DNA from: Caproiciproducens sp. MSJ-32
Lineage (GTDB): Bacteria > Bacillota > Clostridia > Clostridiales > Clostridiaceae
DNA: 55,514 nt
NCBI RefSeq assembly: GCF_018918055.1
Contig: NZ_JAHLPS010000012.1
Coordinates: 1 to 55,514 of the forward strand
Direction: 5' to 3'
The position numbers and the translations under genes are program-made. Below the pieces are notes generated by a model. It was not told where the DNA came from, ran no database searches, and was given only the letters and a program-made list of their open reading frames with translations. Positions within the stretch are counted from its first letter, which is position 1, and each line of letters begins with the position of its first letter. Below, piece by piece: positions 34,271 to 43,953 of this stretch.

Positions 34271-34741
34271 ATGGAACAATCAAATACTATAGATTTTAAT
34301 GTTTTAAAAGAAGAATTAAAACAAAAAGGATATAAGTTAACTCCTCAAAGAAGGGCTATAGTTGATACAATAATTGAAAATGAAGGAGAACACCTAACTA
34401 CAGAAGAAATTTATGATGAAGTTAAGAAAAATTGCCCTGAAATAGGTTTAGCAACAGTATATAGGACAATAATATTATTAGAAGAACTAGGCGTAATTTG
34501 TAAGCTTGATTTAAACGATGGCTGCAGCAGATATGAGTTAGTTAGAAAAAATGAAGGTCATAGACATCATCATTTAGTTTGCAATGAATGTAAAGGTGTT
34601 ATAGAAGTTCAAGATGATTTATTAGATGAATTAGAAGAAGAAGTAGAGAGATCCTATGGTTTCCATATAATAGATCATAGTGTAAAATTTTTTGGTATTT
34701 GTAGAAAATGTCAGAGCAAAAATATAGATAAAATTGAATAA
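34271..34741 (+). CDS. Fur-family transcriptional regulator
   Basis: 156 residues. The winged helix has LKQKGYKLTPQRRAIVDTII and IGLATVYRTIILLEELGVI. The metal-sensing half has GHRHHHLVCNEC and a C-terminal CRKCQ, i.e. the HxHH regulatory site plus two CxxC motifs for structural zinc. The short form without a clear PerR/Zur discriminator means its metal (iron, zinc, peroxide sensing) is not settled. ATG 34271 follows GGGAGGGG (34255-34262) at 8-nt spacing. It is co-directional and close to the DUF1292 gene and RNase J, which suggests a small operon. Confidence 0.88.
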   Translation: MEQSNTIDFNVLKEELKQKGYKLTPQRRAIVDTIIENEGEHLTTEEIYDEVKKNCPEIGLATVYRTIILLEELGVICKLDLNDGCSRYELVRKNEGHRHHHLVCNECKGVIEVQDDLLDELEEEVERSYGFHIIDHSVKFFGICRKCQSKNIDKIE

Positions 34742-34814
34742 TAAGATAAAGGATGGCCTCTCTTAAGAGAAGAGCACCTTTGTATTACATATATTGAAAA
34801 AAGGAGGGGACATA

Positions 34815-36482
34815 TTGAAAAACGAAAAAGCAAAAGTTAAAATTATTCCTTTAGGAGGAATAAATGAAATAGGTAAGAATATAACAGCAATAGAATATAA
34901 AAACGATATTGTTGTTATAGATTGTGGGCTTAAATTTCCAGATGACGATATGTATGGTATTGATTTAGTCATACCTGATGTAAGTTATTTAATAAAAAAT
35001 AAAGAAAAAGTTAGAGGTATTTTTTTAACTCATGGACATGAAGATCATATTGGTGCTCTGCCATATGTTTTGAAGCAGTTAAATGTACCTGTATATGGTA
35101 CAAAACTTACAATAGGAATTGTTGAAACAAAGCTGAAGGAACATGGCTTGTTAAGCTCAACAGAATTAATAAGAGTTAAACCAAGGGATGTCATTAAATT
35201 AAGTTCGGTATCTGTTGAATTTATTAAAACAAATCATTCAATTGCAGACTCAGTAGCAATTGCAATTCATACTCCTTTAGGAGTAGTATTGCATACAGGA
35301 GATTTTAAAGTAGATTTTACTCCAATAGATGGTGTGCCTATGGATTTTGCAAGATTTGCTGAAATAGGCAAAAAAGGAGTATTAGCTATGATGGCAGATT
35401 CAACAAATGTTGAAAGACCAGGATATACAATGTCAGAAAGAGTTGTTGGTGAAAATCTCTTTAAGCTTTTTGCAAAAGCTAAGGGAAGAATAATAGTAGC
35501 AACTTTTGCATCGAATATTCACAGAATACAGCAAATTTTAGATGCTGCTAGAGCATTAAATAAAAAGGTTGCTGTTTCTGGCAGAAGTATGGAGAATATA
35601 GTTGCTGTTGCTAAGGAATTAGGTTATTTAGAGTGCGAAGATGATGTTTTAGTAGGTATAGATAATATAAATAAATATAATAATAACCAAGTAGTTATTA
35701 TTACAACAGGAAGTCAAGGAGAACCGATGTCAGCTTTAGCTAGAATGGCTAATGCAGAACATAGAAAGGTAACAATAGTTGAGGGAGATACAGTAATCTT
35801 ATCAGCAACTCCTATTCCAGGAAATGAAAAACTTGTTTCTAAGGTTATAAATCAACTATTTCATAAGGGAGCAGAAGTTATATATAAATCTTTAGATGAA
35901 GTTCATGTTTCAGGTCATGCATGTCAAGAAGAATTAAAGCTTATGTTATGTTTAGTTAAACCTAGATTCTTCATTCCTGTACATGGAGAATACAGACATT
36001 TAAAGCAGCACTGTGAACTTGCAGTATCAGTTGGAGTCTCAGAAAATAATGTTTTAATACCTGAAAATGGTGCAATTATTGAAGTTAATAGAAGCGGAAT
36101 AAAGAAAAATGGAAGTGTAACTGCAGGTCAAGTTTTTGTTGATGGATTAGGTGTTGGTGATGTTGGAAATATTGTACTAAGAGATAGGAAACATTTATCA
36201 CAAGATGGAATTCTAACAGTAGTAGTTACAATTTCAAGAGAAGATCAAAAAGTTATAGCTGGTCCAGATATTATTTCTAGAGGTTTTGTTTATGTAAGAG
36301 AGTCCGAGGTATTAATGGATGAAGCTAAGGAAATAGTTAAAAGTGCTTTAAAGGAATGTGAAGAAAAGAACATTACTGATTGGGCTAGCTTAAAGAGTAG
36401 AGTAAGGGATGAATTAAGAAATTATCTTTACGAAAAAACAAAGAGAAAGCCTATGATCTTACCTATTATTATGGAAATATAA
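34815..36482 (+). CDS. rnj: Ribonuclease J
   Basis: 555-residue metallo-beta-lactamase/beta-CASP nuclease with 5'-3' exo- and endonuclease activity in mRNA decay. IIPLGGINEIGKNITAIEY begins the fold; the metal site includes THGHEDHIG (about 72-80), HTGDFKVD and the beta-CASP motifs ADSTNVERPGYT, TTGSQGEPMSALARM and HVSGHACQEEL/PVHGEYRHL. A C-terminal dimerisation domain ends the protein. TTG 34815 is the start (AAGGAGGGG at 34801-34809). The length is the family's. J1 versus J2 cannot be separated by eye. Confidence 0.94.
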   Translation: MKNEKAKVKIIPLGGINEIGKNITAIEYKNDIVVIDCGLKFPDDDMYGIDLVIPDVSYLIKNKEKVRGIFLTHGHEDHIGALPYVLKQLNVPVYGTKLTIGIVETKLKEHGLLSSTELIRVKPRDVIKLSSVSVEFIKTNHSIADSVAIAIHTPLGVVLHTGDFKVDFTPIDGVPMDFARFAEIGKKGVLAMMADSTNVERPGYTMSERVVGENLFKLFAKAKGRIIVATFASNIHRIQQILDAARALNKKVAVSGRSMENIVAVAKELGYLECEDDVLVGIDNINKYNNNQVVIITTGSQGEPMSALARMANAEHRKVTIVEGDTVILSATPIPGNEKLVSKVINQLFHKGAEVIYKSLDEVHVSGHACQEELKLMLCLVKPRFFIPVHGEYRHLKQHCELAVSVGVSENNVLIPENGAIIEVNRSGIKKNGSVTAGQVFVDGLGVGDVGNIVLRDRKHLSQDGILTVVVTISREDQKVIAGPDIISRGFVYVRESEVLMDEAKEIVKSALKECEEKNITDWASLKSRVRDELRNYLYEKTKRKPMILPIIMEI

Positions 36483-36548
36483 TCTTGAATGTTGACATTC
36501 TAGCATAAAAAACTTACAATGTATTATAGTATTTAATATGGTTATTAA

Positions 36549-36580
36549 AAAATTGGATACAGGTGTATCCAATTTTATTT
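36549..36580 (+). terminator. Terminator after RNase J gene
   Basis: AAAATTGGATACA-GG-TGTATCCAATTTT followed by ATTTT. Confidence 0.85.
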
Positions 36581-36632
36581 TGAGTAAAATAATCTATAGG
36601 TTTACAATAGACTTAATAATGGAGGAATTTAG

Positions 36633-38459
36633 ATGGAATTAATTATAAGAGACGATATAAGAAACATAGCGATAATAGCTCACGTTGACCATGGTAAAAC
36701 AACTTTAGTTGATGCTCTTTTAAAACAAAGCCATGTATTTAGAAGTAATGAGAAGATTGAAGAAAGAGTAATGGACTCAAATGATCTAGAAAGAGAAAGA
36801 GGAATAACTATTTTATCAAAGAATACTGCTATTATGTATAAGGGGATAAAAATAAATATAATAGATACTCCAGGGCATGCCGATTTTGGTGGAGAAGTTG
36901 AACGTGTTCTTAAGATGGTAGATTCAGTGTTATTGGTTGTAGATTCTTATGAAGGACCAATGCCTCAAACGAAGTTTGTCTTGAAAAAAGCTTTAGAGCT
37001 TGATCTTAAGCCGATTGTGGTTATTAATAAAATAGACAAACCTAATGCTAGACCAGAAGAAGTAATAGATGAAGTTTTTGATTTATTTGTAGAATTAGGT
37101 GCAAATGATGAACAATTAGATTTCCCAGTTGTGTATGCTTCTGCAAGGGAAGGTATTGCTAAATATGAAGTTGAAGATGAAAATAGTGATATGACACCTT
37201 TATTTGAGACTATTATCGATAAAGTTGAAGCGCCTAAGGGATATATAGATGAACCATTTCAAATGCTTATTACAACTTTAGATAATAATGATTATGTGGG
37301 AAGAATAGCAATAGGTAAAATATATAGAGGAACTATTAAGAAAAATCAAACTGTAACCTTAATTAGAAAAGACGGAACAAAATCAAATTATAAAATTTCA
37401 GCTATATTTACATATAGCGGATTAAATAAAATTGATGTTCAGGAAGCTTCAATGGGGGATATAGTTGCCTTAAGTGGAATACCAGATTGTAATATTGGAG
37501 AAACAATAGCAGATTCATTACAACCTGAAGCTTTACCATTTGTAGATATTGATGAGCCAACATTAAGTATGAATTTTATGGTAAATGATTCACCATTTGC
37601 AGGACAAGAAGGAGAATATGTTACATCAAGACATTTAAGAGATAGATTGTTTAAAGAACTAGAAACTAATGTTAGTTTAAGAGTAGAAGAAATAACTCCA
37701 GAGTGTTTTGAGGTTTCAGGAAGAGGAGAACTTCATCTTTCTATACTTATAGAAACTATGAGAAGAGAAGGTTATGAGTTCCAAGTTTCAAAGGCTAATG
37801 TCATATTTAAAGAAGAAAATGGTAAAAAGTTAGAGCCTATAGAATTCTTAACCATAGATGTGCCAGAAGAATTTATGGGACCAGTTATGGAAAAATTAGG
37901 ACCAAGAAAGGCAGAGATGGTTAATATGACCTCAGCAGTTAACGGATATACAAGGTTAGAATTTAAAATTCCAGCAAGAGGCCTTATTGGATTTAGAAGT
38001 GAGTTTATGACTGACACAAAGGGAAATGGTATTATGAATCATGTTTTCCATGGATATGATGAATATAAGGGAGAAATACCAGGAAGAAGCAGAGGCTCAT
38101 TAGTTTCTTTTGAAGAAGGAGAGTCTATTACTTATGGTCTATATAATGCACAAGAAAGAGGTACTTTATTTATAGGTGCTGGAGTTCCTGTTTATGAAGG
38201 AATGATAGTAGGTGAATGTTCTAGAGCTGAAGATATAGATATAAATGTATGTAAAGGTAAAAAATTAACTAATACAAGAGCATCAGGATCTGATGACGCT
38301 TTAAAATTAACTCCTCCAAGAAAAATGACCTTAGAACAATGTTTAGAATTTATTAATGATGATGAACTTGTAGAGATCACTCCTAAAAATATTAGAATGA
38401 GAAAAAGAGTATTAAACTCAAGTGAGAGAAAGAAAATAATAAGCAGAAAGAAAAAATAA
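36633..38459 (+). CDS. typA: Translational GTPase TypA/BipA
   Basis: 608-residue ribosome-binding GTPase of the EF-G group, linked to 50S assembly and stress adaptation. G1 is IIAHVDHGKTTLVD, switch RERGITILSKNTAI, G3 IDTPGHADFGGEVER, G4 VVINKIDKPNARP. Domains II-III and the TypA-specific C-terminal part with GRGELHLSILIETMRREGYE and IPARGLIGFRSEFMTDTKG follow. GGAGGAATTTAG precedes the ATG. It is probably monocistronic. Confidence 0.96.
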   Translation: MELIIRDDIRNIAIIAHVDHGKTTLVDALLKQSHVFRSNEKIEERVMDSNDLERERGITILSKNTAIMYKGIKINIIDTPGHADFGGEVERVLKMVDSVLLVVDSYEGPMPQTKFVLKKALELDLKPIVVINKIDKPNARPEEVIDEVFDLFVELGANDEQLDFPVVYASAREGIAKYEVEDENSDMTPLFETIIDKVEAPKGYIDEPFQMLITTLDNNDYVGRIAIGKIYRGTIKKNQTVTLIRKDGTKSNYKISAIFTYSGLNKIDVQEASMGDIVALSGIPDCNIGETIADSLQPEALPFVDIDEPTLSMNFMVNDSPFAGQEGEYVTSRHLRDRLFKELETNVSLRVEEITPECFEVSGRGELHLSILIETMRREGYEFQVSKANVIFKEENGKKLEPIEFLTIDVPEEFMGPVMEKLGPRKAEMVNMTSAVNGYTRLEFKIPARGLIGFRSEFMTDTKGNGIMNHVFHGYDEYKGEIPGRSRGSLVSFEEGESITYGLYNAQERGTLFIGAGVPVYEGMIVGECSRAEDIDINVCKGKKLTNTRASGSDDALKLTPPRKMTLEQCLEFINDDELVEITPKNIRMRKRVLNSSERKKIISRKKK

Positions 38460-38504
38460 CTAGCTAAAATTCTTTATTACTTTAAGGAAAAGTATTATAA
38501 TAAG

Positions 38505-38533
38505 GTAAATAGCCTAATGGCTATTTACTTTAT
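38505..38533 (+). terminator. Hairpin after typA, weak T run
   Basis: GTAAATAGCC-TAAT-GGCTATTTAC followed by TTTATAT. It lies just before mltG and could act as a partial terminator. Confidence 0.5.
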
Positions 38534-38547
38534 ATGTAGGGGGTTTT

Positions 38548-39558
38548 ATGAGAAAGTTAAAACTAAAAATTTATCCCTTAATGATTATTTTTATAGTTAT
38601 TCTTGGCTTTTTTTTGATGTTTTTCAATGTTATAAATAAGCCAATAAAAAGTAAAGAGGATATAGTTATAGAGATAAAAGAAGGGGATAGTTTTTACAGC
38701 ATAATAAATTCTTTATCAAAGGAAAAAGTTATAAGAGGAATACCATTTATAAAATTATATGTTTTATTATCAGATGAAACAATAGAGGTTAAGCCCGGGA
38801 GTTATCTATTAAGCAGTGAATTAACTTTAAAAGAGCTAATTACTTTGTTAACAACTGAATCTACTTTAGGAATAGTAAAATTTACAGTTCCTGAAGGATA
38901 TACAATAGATAAAATTAGTGAGAAGCTTGAAAGTGAAGGGATTTGTAGTAAAGAGGATTTTATAGCTTCTATAGAAAATTATGATCTGCCTTCATATGTA
39001 AAAAGGGATGATAATAAAAAATATAATTTAGAAGGATATTTATTCCCTGATACATATTCCTTAAAAAAAGGTATGAATCCTAAGGATATAGTTACTATGA
39101 TGCTTAATAGATTTGAAGAAGCATTAGAACAAGTGACATCTGAGTTGGGAGTAGATGTTGAAGATATAAATGTTGAAGAAATTATTACTATAGCTTCAAT
39201 GATAGAAAGAGAAGCAATATTAGATGAGGAAAGACCTATTATTTCTTCAGTAATAAGAAATAGGCTAAATCAAGAAATGAAGCTTCAAATAGATGCTACA
39301 GTGATATATGCATTAGGAGACCATACTGAAGTTGTTTTACATAGCGATTTAGAAGTTGATTCTCCATATAATACATATAAAAATTATGGTCTTCCAGCAG
39401 GCCCAATTTCAAATCCAGGTATACCATCTATTAAAGCTGCCCTTAAACCAGCTGAAACAGATTATATTTTTTATGTTTTAGAAAATGAAAATGGAACTCA
39501 TTATTTTACTAATAATTATGAGGATTTTTTGAATAAACAAGAAGAATTAGGTTACTAG
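38548..39558 (+). CDS. mltG: Endolytic murein transglycosylase MltG (YceG-like)
   Basis: 336 residues, anchored by one N-terminal TM helix (about 8-27). A LysM-like part (IKEGDSFYSIINSLSKEKVI) leads to the YceG catalytic domain with NLEGYLFPDTYSLKKGM, ASMIEREAILDEERPIISSV (catalytic Glu) and the C-terminal SPYNTYKNYGLPAGPISNPG block. It cleaves nascent glycan strands and sets their length. The start follows GGGGG with 4-nt spacing. It is followed within 40 nt by the methyltransferase gene. Confidence 0.94.
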   Translation: MRKLKLKIYPLMIIFIVILGFFLMFFNVINKPIKSKEDIVIEIKEGDSFYSIINSLSKEKVIRGIPFIKLYVLLSDETIEVKPGSYLLSSELTLKELITLLTTESTLGIVKFTVPEGYTIDKISEKLESEGICSKEDFIASIENYDLPSYVKRDDNKKYNLEGYLFPDTYSLKKGMNPKDIVTMMLNRFEEALEQVTSELGVDVEDINVEEIITIASMIEREAILDEERPIISSVIRNRLNQEMKLQIDATVIYALGDHTEVVLHSDLEVDSPYNTYKNYGLPAGPISNPGIPSIKAALKPAETDYIFYVLENENGTHYFTNNYEDFLNKQEELGY

Positions 39559-39596
39559 GGCATGTTTTGAAAGCTAATAGTTATTGGAGGAAAATT

Positions 39597-40241
39597 ATGA
39601 GTGGAGTAACTTATGACTATATGCAAGATTATATTAGAAATCTTATACCTGAAAGTAGTGGTAAATATTTAGAGTTAGAAAAGTTTGCTCAGGAGCATAT
39701 GGTACCAATAGTTCAAAAGGAAACTGCAAAATTCTTAGAATTTATAGTGAGTATGAAAAAACCCTATAAAATTTTAGAACTAGGTACGGCAATTGGCTAC
39801 TCAGCAATTTTAATGTATGAAGCTTCAAAAACTAATCCTAAAATTACTACTATAGAACGTGATAGAAAAATGATAGAACTTGCAGAAAAGAACTTTGAAA
39901 AATATGGACTTACTGATGAAATAAAAATAATTGAGGGAGATTGTTTAGAAGTATTAGAAACTTTAGATGAATCTTATGATTTAATTTTTATGGATGCTGG
40001 TAAAGGTCATTATAATCATTTTCTGCCTCATTGTTTAAGGCTTTTGGCTGAAGATGGTATTATAGTTGCAGATAATGTTCTATTTAGGGGAATGGTTGCA
40101 ACTGATGAATTAGTAAAGAAAAGAAAAATTACAATTGTTAAAAGAATGAGAGAATATTTAGATATAGTATCAAAAGATAAAGATTTGATTACTTCTGTAA
40201 TACCAATGGGGGATGGAATTGCAGTGACAAAAAGGAGGTAA
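39597..40241 (+). CDS. SAM-dependent O-methyltransferase
   Basis: 214 residues of the class I AdoMet family related to caffeoyl-CoA/catechol methyltransferases (YrrM/TrmR group). Motif I reads ILELGTAIGYSAILM; acidic motif II is TTIERDRKMIELA; YDLIFMDAGKGHYNHFLP is the catalytic/metal region, and GIIVADNVLFRG follows. In Bacillus the equivalent gene, yrrM (trmR), methylates wobble 5-hydroxyuridine of tRNA, and it too lies between yceG/mltG and the U32 peptidase genes that make that base, so TrmR is a likely identity. ATG 39597 is placed by TTGGAGG at 39585-39591. Confidence 0.85.
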   Translation: MSGVTYDYMQDYIRNLIPESSGKYLELEKFAQEHMVPIVQKETAKFLEFIVSMKKPYKILELGTAIGYSAILMYEASKTNPKITTIERDRKMIELAEKNFEKYGLTDEIKIIEGDCLEVLETLDESYDLIFMDAGKGHYNHFLPHCLRLLAEDGIIVADNVLFRGMVATDELVKKRKITIVKRMREYLDIVSKDKDLITSVIPMGDGIAVTKRR

Positions 40242-40245
40242 AAAT

Positions 40246-41481
40246 ATGAAAAAACCAGAAATTTTAGCACCCGCAGGAAGTTTGGAAAAATTAAAAATTG
40301 CTGTAGATTTTGGTGCTGATGCTGTTTACATAGGTGGTGGAAAGTTAAACTTAAGAGCATTTTCAGATAATTTTACAAATGAAGAAATAGCTGAAGGTGT
40401 TAAGTACTGCCATGATAGAGGAAGAAAATTATATGTCACTATGAATGTCTTTCCTAGAAATTTTGATTTAACAGGTGTAGAGGACTACATTGTTGGCTTA
40501 AAAAATTTAGGAGTAGATGCTATTATTGTTGCCGATCCTTCTATTATTATGGCAGCAAGAAAAGTAGCACCGGACCTTGAAATTCATATAAGTACACAAT
40601 CCAATACAACGAACTGGATGGCAACAAAGTTTTGGTATGAAGCAGGAGCTAAAAGAATTGTTTTAGCTAGAGAATTGACATTAAAAGAAATTGCTAAAAT
40701 TAAAGAAAATATTCCAGAAGATTGTGAAATTGAAGTTTTTGTTCACGGATCAATGTGTATTGCATATTCAGGAAGATGTTTAATATCAAATTATATGCTA
40801 GGTAGAGATGCAAACAAAGGTATATGTTCAAATGCATGTAGATATAAATATTATTTAGTTGAAGAAACAAGACCAAATGAATATTATCCAGTCATTGAAG
40901 ATGACCAAGGAACATATATTATGAATTCAAAAGATCTATGTATGATAAAATACATACCTGAATTAGTTAAAGCAGGAATAGATTCCTTTAAAATTGAAGG
41001 AAGAATGAAAAATGAATTTTATGTGGCTTCAACAGTAAAAGCTTATAGGGAAGCAGTAGATTCATATTTTGAAAATCCAGATAAATATGAGTTCAAAGAA
41101 GAATGGATGGATATGCTATTAAAAATAAGCCATAGGCAATATCATACTGGTTTCTTCTTTGGAAGAATGGGTGAACAATGCTATGAAGAATCTTCTTATA
41201 TAAGAGATTATGAAATAGTTGGTATAGTGCAAGATTATAATGAAGAAACAAAAGAAGCTACTATTTTACAAAAAAATAGAGTCTTCGAAGGTGATGAAGT
41301 AGAAGTATTAAGAGCACAAACTCCATATTTTAATATAACTTTAAATGATATGTATGATTTGGACAAAAAGACTAAAACAAATGTAGCAAATAGGGCACAT
41401 ATGTTATTTAAAATAAAGGTTGATACACCATTAAAAGCAAAAGACATGTTAATTAAAGGAAGAAAAGTAATTAATCTTTAA
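40246..41481 (+). CDS. U32-family peptidase-like protein (TrhP-like)
   Basis: 411 residues of the U32 family. KPEILAPAGSLEKLKIAVDF begins it; the signature EIEVFVHGSMCIAYSGRCLI and the cysteines in GICSNACRYKYY form a likely Fe-S/zinc site; SFKIEGRMKNEFYVASTVKA is the third block. Such proteins (TrhP/YrrO, RlhA) catalyse prephenate-dependent hydroxylation of tRNA uridine or rRNA cytidine. Next to the TrmR-like methyltransferase it would make ho5U34 for methylation to mo5U34. A single U32 gene is present; Bacillus has two (yrrN, yrrO). Four bases separate it from the preceding gene. Confidence 0.87.
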   Translation: MKKPEILAPAGSLEKLKIAVDFGADAVYIGGGKLNLRAFSDNFTNEEIAEGVKYCHDRGRKLYVTMNVFPRNFDLTGVEDYIVGLKNLGVDAIIVADPSIIMAARKVAPDLEIHISTQSNTTNWMATKFWYEAGAKRIVLARELTLKEIAKIKENIPEDCEIEVFVHGSMCIAYSGRCLISNYMLGRDANKGICSNACRYKYYLVEETRPNEYYPVIEDDQGTYIMNSKDLCMIKYIPELVKAGIDSFKIEGRMKNEFYVASTVKAYREAVDSYFENPDKYEFKEEWMDMLLKISHRQYHTGFFFGRMGEQCYEESSYIRDYEIVGIVQDYNEETKEATILQKNRVFEGDEVEVLRAQTPYFNITLNDMYDLDKKTKTNVANRAHMLFKIKVDTPLKAKDMLIKGRKVINL

Positions 41482-41506
41482 TCCTATAAAGGGGGAACTA
41501 TAAATA

Positions 41507-42124
41507 ATGAAAAAGCCAATACTAATTGGAATAGCAGGTGGAACTGGATCAGGAAAAAGTACTATTGCTGATGCAATATATTCAAGTTTTTCAAATGAAT
41601 GTATAGCAATGATACAACAAGATATGTATTATAAAGATCAAAGCCATTTAACTATGGAAGAAAGGGTGAAAACTAACTACGATCATCCTCAAGCTTTTGA
41701 TAATGATTTGCTTATAAAACATTTAAATGATTTATGTAATGGAATTCCCATAGAAAAACCTATTTATGATTTTTCTGTACATAATAGGGATAAGGAAACA
41801 ATAAGGGTTGAGCCCAAAAGTATTATAATTGTTGAAGGTATATTAGTATTAGAAGATCCTAGATTAAGAGAGTTATTAGATATCAAGGTTTATGTTGATA
41901 CTGATGCTGATATTAGAATTTTAAGAAGATTAATAAGAGACATAAATGAAAGAGGAAGAACATTAGAATCTGTTGTTGATCAATATTTAAATATAGTAAG
42001 ACCTATGCATATGCAATTTACGGAACCAACTAAAAGATATGCAGATATTATAGTTCCCGAAGGTGGACAAAATAAAGTAGCTATTGATATACTTGTAAGT
42101 AAAATTAAGGATATTTTAAAGTAA
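41507..42124 (+). CDS. udk: Uridine kinase
   Basis: 205-residue P-loop kinase that phosphorylates uridine and cytidine for pyrimidine salvage. Walker [13 protein letters not shown] (about 8-19), [22 protein letters not shown] and [11 protein letters not shown] (substrate), [18 protein letters not shown] and the lid [13 protein letters not shown] are all typical. Its place after yrrM/yrrO homologues is conserved in Bacillus. Start with GGGGG upstream. Confidence 0.95.
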   Translation: MKKPILIGIAGGTGSGKSTIADAIYSSFSNECIAMIQQDMYYKDQSHLTMEERVKTNYDHPQAFDNDLLIKHLNDLCNGIPIEKPIYDFSVHNRDKETIRVEPKSIIIVEGILVLEDPRLRELLDIKVYVDTDADIRILRRLIRDINERGRTLESVVDQYLNIVRPMHMQFTEPTKRYADIIVPEGGQNKVAIDILVSKIKDILK

Positions 42125-42140
42125 ATATTGTATAGAAAAG

Positions 42141-42180
42141 GCTTCCCAAGGCTAGAATTAAGCTTAGGGAGGCGTTTTTT
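42141..42180 (+). terminator. Terminator whose stem holds the next gene's ribosome binding site
   Basis: GCTTCCC (42141-42147) pairs with GGGAGGC (42167-42173, one G-U), with inner pairing GCT/AGC, followed by TTTTTT (42175-42180) that runs directly into ATG 42181. The right arm GGGAGG is also the only ribosome binding site of the penicillin-binding protein gene. Confidence 0.65.
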
Positions 42181-43806
42181 ATGTTAAATGAAAAAAATAA
42201 AGTAAATAAAAAGAGAGTAGTTACTTTAAAAATTTCTTATATAGTCTTATTTTTGACATTAATTATAAGATTAGCATTTCTTCAGCTTAATCCCTCTGAA
42301 AAAGTTTCTGGTGAAATGAATAATTATCAATTAGAAAATTTATCTCAAATGAAATATAGAATATTTGATATAAATGGCAAAGATCTTTTAGATTATAATA
42401 AAAAGTATGTTGTAGTTTTAGATACAAAACCATTTAGGTTAAATAATTATGAAGAAACTTTAGAAGACTTGATGGCCTTAAATTTCATAATGAAGTCAGA
42501 AGTTGGAGATTTTAATTATTCAGATGTAATGAAAAATGAAGGGAAAATATATTATACTGTTAGTGAAGAAACTTTTAATAAGGTAAATAAGTTGAAAAAT
42601 ATTAAAGGAATATATACATATATATATGATGAAATAGATAATAAGGAAGCTTGGAAAACAAGTAATTTTTTAGTTGATATAAATGAAGAAAATCTAGTAG
42701 AAGACTCATTAGAATTTGAATTATATCAATATATAAAGGATAACAAATATCCACAAGGAAAATTTTATATGGATGATGGAGCTGTTTATGGAAAAGGATT
42801 ATTATTAGCATACGATAAGAATAACAATATAAGATTAACTATAGATCAAGCTTGGGAAGAAAAAATTAGGGAAGTATTAAAAAAAGAGGAATATTCTTTT
42901 CTTAATAATGTAGGTGTTGTTGTATCAGAAGCAGCTACTGGTAAAATTAAAGCTATGGTACAGAAAGATGAAACTCAGGCTAATGTAAATTTAGGGATAG
43001 GTCAGTTAGGATATGAACCAGGATCTATCTTTAAGACTATAGTTGAAACTGTAGCCTTAGATTTAGGTTTAATAAGTCCAGATGATGTTTTTACTTGTAC
43101 AGGGGAAATATGCCAAAAGAATGGAAAGCCATATAGCCATGGAAGTCTTTCAGTAGAAGATGCTCTTAAGATATCATGTAATGATGTTTTTGCAAAGGTA
43201 GGAAATATTATAGGGTATGATAAAATGATAGAATACCTTAAAAATATGGGCTTGTTTAGTCCTGTATTAAATTTAAAAGGAGAAAATAGAAATGAAGCTG
43301 CTGGAAGCAAGCCTAAGATTGAAGATAGTATGAATAATATTTCAATAGGCCAAACTGTTTTAGTTACACCTGTACAAATGGCAGGATTATATAATACTAT
43401 AGTTAATGATGGAATTTATATAAAGCCTACTATAGTTGATGCTATAGTAGATAATAATGATAATGTTATAAAGGAATATAAGGAGAAAGAAAAAAGGATT
43501 TTTAGTGAAACTGCTGCAAAATTAGCTCAGAATTCTTTGCAAAAAGTTATTTCGGAAGGATCAGGATATGAAGCCAGGGTAGAAGATGTATTAGTAGGTG
43601 GTAAAACCGGAACTTCAACTGGTAATGGAGGCACAAATCATGGATGGTTTGCAGGTTATTTTGAAATTAATAATAAAAAATATACTATTATAGTTATAGC
43701 ACCTAATATTGGAGAAAAGCATCCGGATGGAAGGGAGCTAGGAGGAGGAAATACTGGAGCTCCGATATTTAAAGATATTGTAAATTCTTTAACTAAAAAG
43801 GATTAA
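42181..43806 (+). CDS. Penicillin-binding protein, class B transpeptidase
   Basis: 541 residues. One N-terminal TM helix (about 17-35) and a non-catalytic region precede the transpeptidase domain with SxxK (GSIFKT, Ser282 and Lys285), SxN (SCN, about 332) and KTG (GGKTGTSTG, about 475), all intact. It crosslinks peptidoglycan outside the membrane. It is shorter than FtsI/SpoVD (usually 550-750) and lacks a PASTA tail, so a specialised or sporulation role is possible. Genome position after udk matches pbpI/yrrR of Bacillus. Translation depends on a ribosome binding site buried in the terminator-like hairpin at 42141-42180. Confidence 0.88.
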   Translation: MLNEKNKVNKKRVVTLKISYIVLFLTLIIRLAFLQLNPSEKVSGEMNNYQLENLSQMKYRIFDINGKDLLDYNKKYVVVLDTKPFRLNNYEETLEDLMALNFIMKSEVGDFNYSDVMKNEGKIYYTVSEETFNKVNKLKNIKGIYTYIYDEIDNKEAWKTSNFLVDINEENLVEDSLEFELYQYIKDNKYPQGKFYMDDGAVYGKGLLLAYDKNNNIRLTIDQAWEEKIREVLKKEEYSFLNNVGVVVSEAATGKIKAMVQKDETQANVNLGIGQLGYEPGSIFKTIVETVALDLGLISPDDVFTCTGEICQKNGKPYSHGSLSVEDALKISCNDVFAKVGNIIGYDKMIEYLKNMGLFSPVLNLKGENRNEAAGSKPKIEDSMNNISIGQTVLVTPVQMAGLYNTIVNDGIYIKPTIVDAIVDNNDNVIKEYKEKEKRIFSETAAKLAQNSLQKVISEGSGYEARVEDVLVGGKTGTSTGNGGTNHGWFAGYFEINNKKYTIIVIAPNIGEKHPDGRELGGGNTGAPIFKDIVNSLTKKD

Positions 43807-43808
43807 GT

Positions 43809-43840
43809 AAAAAAAGGACTGTGGAAGCAGTCCTTTTTTT
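43809..43840 (+). terminator. Terminator after PBP gene
   Basis: AAAAAAGGACTG-TGGAAG-CAGTCC followed by a seven-T run. Confidence 0.9.
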
Positions 43841-43953
43841 ATTTATAAATATTTTATTAATCCAATATAAAATTTACTTTTATTTACAAAATCACAAGCA
43901 ATATTTTTGAATTTCATCATATTATATAATAAGCACTACTAGGAGGAAGTTCT

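Noticed and set aside
34742-34785. Terminator after the Fur-family gene
   Set aside because: AAAGG...CCTCTCTTAAGAGAAGAG...CCTTT forms only an imperfect stem and is not followed by a T run; it may not stop transcription.
43901-43926. SigE promoter before sigK
   Set aside because: CATATTATA resembles a SigE -10 element, but the -35-like ATATT is 12 nt away rather than 14-15; kept only as a remark in the sigK entry.
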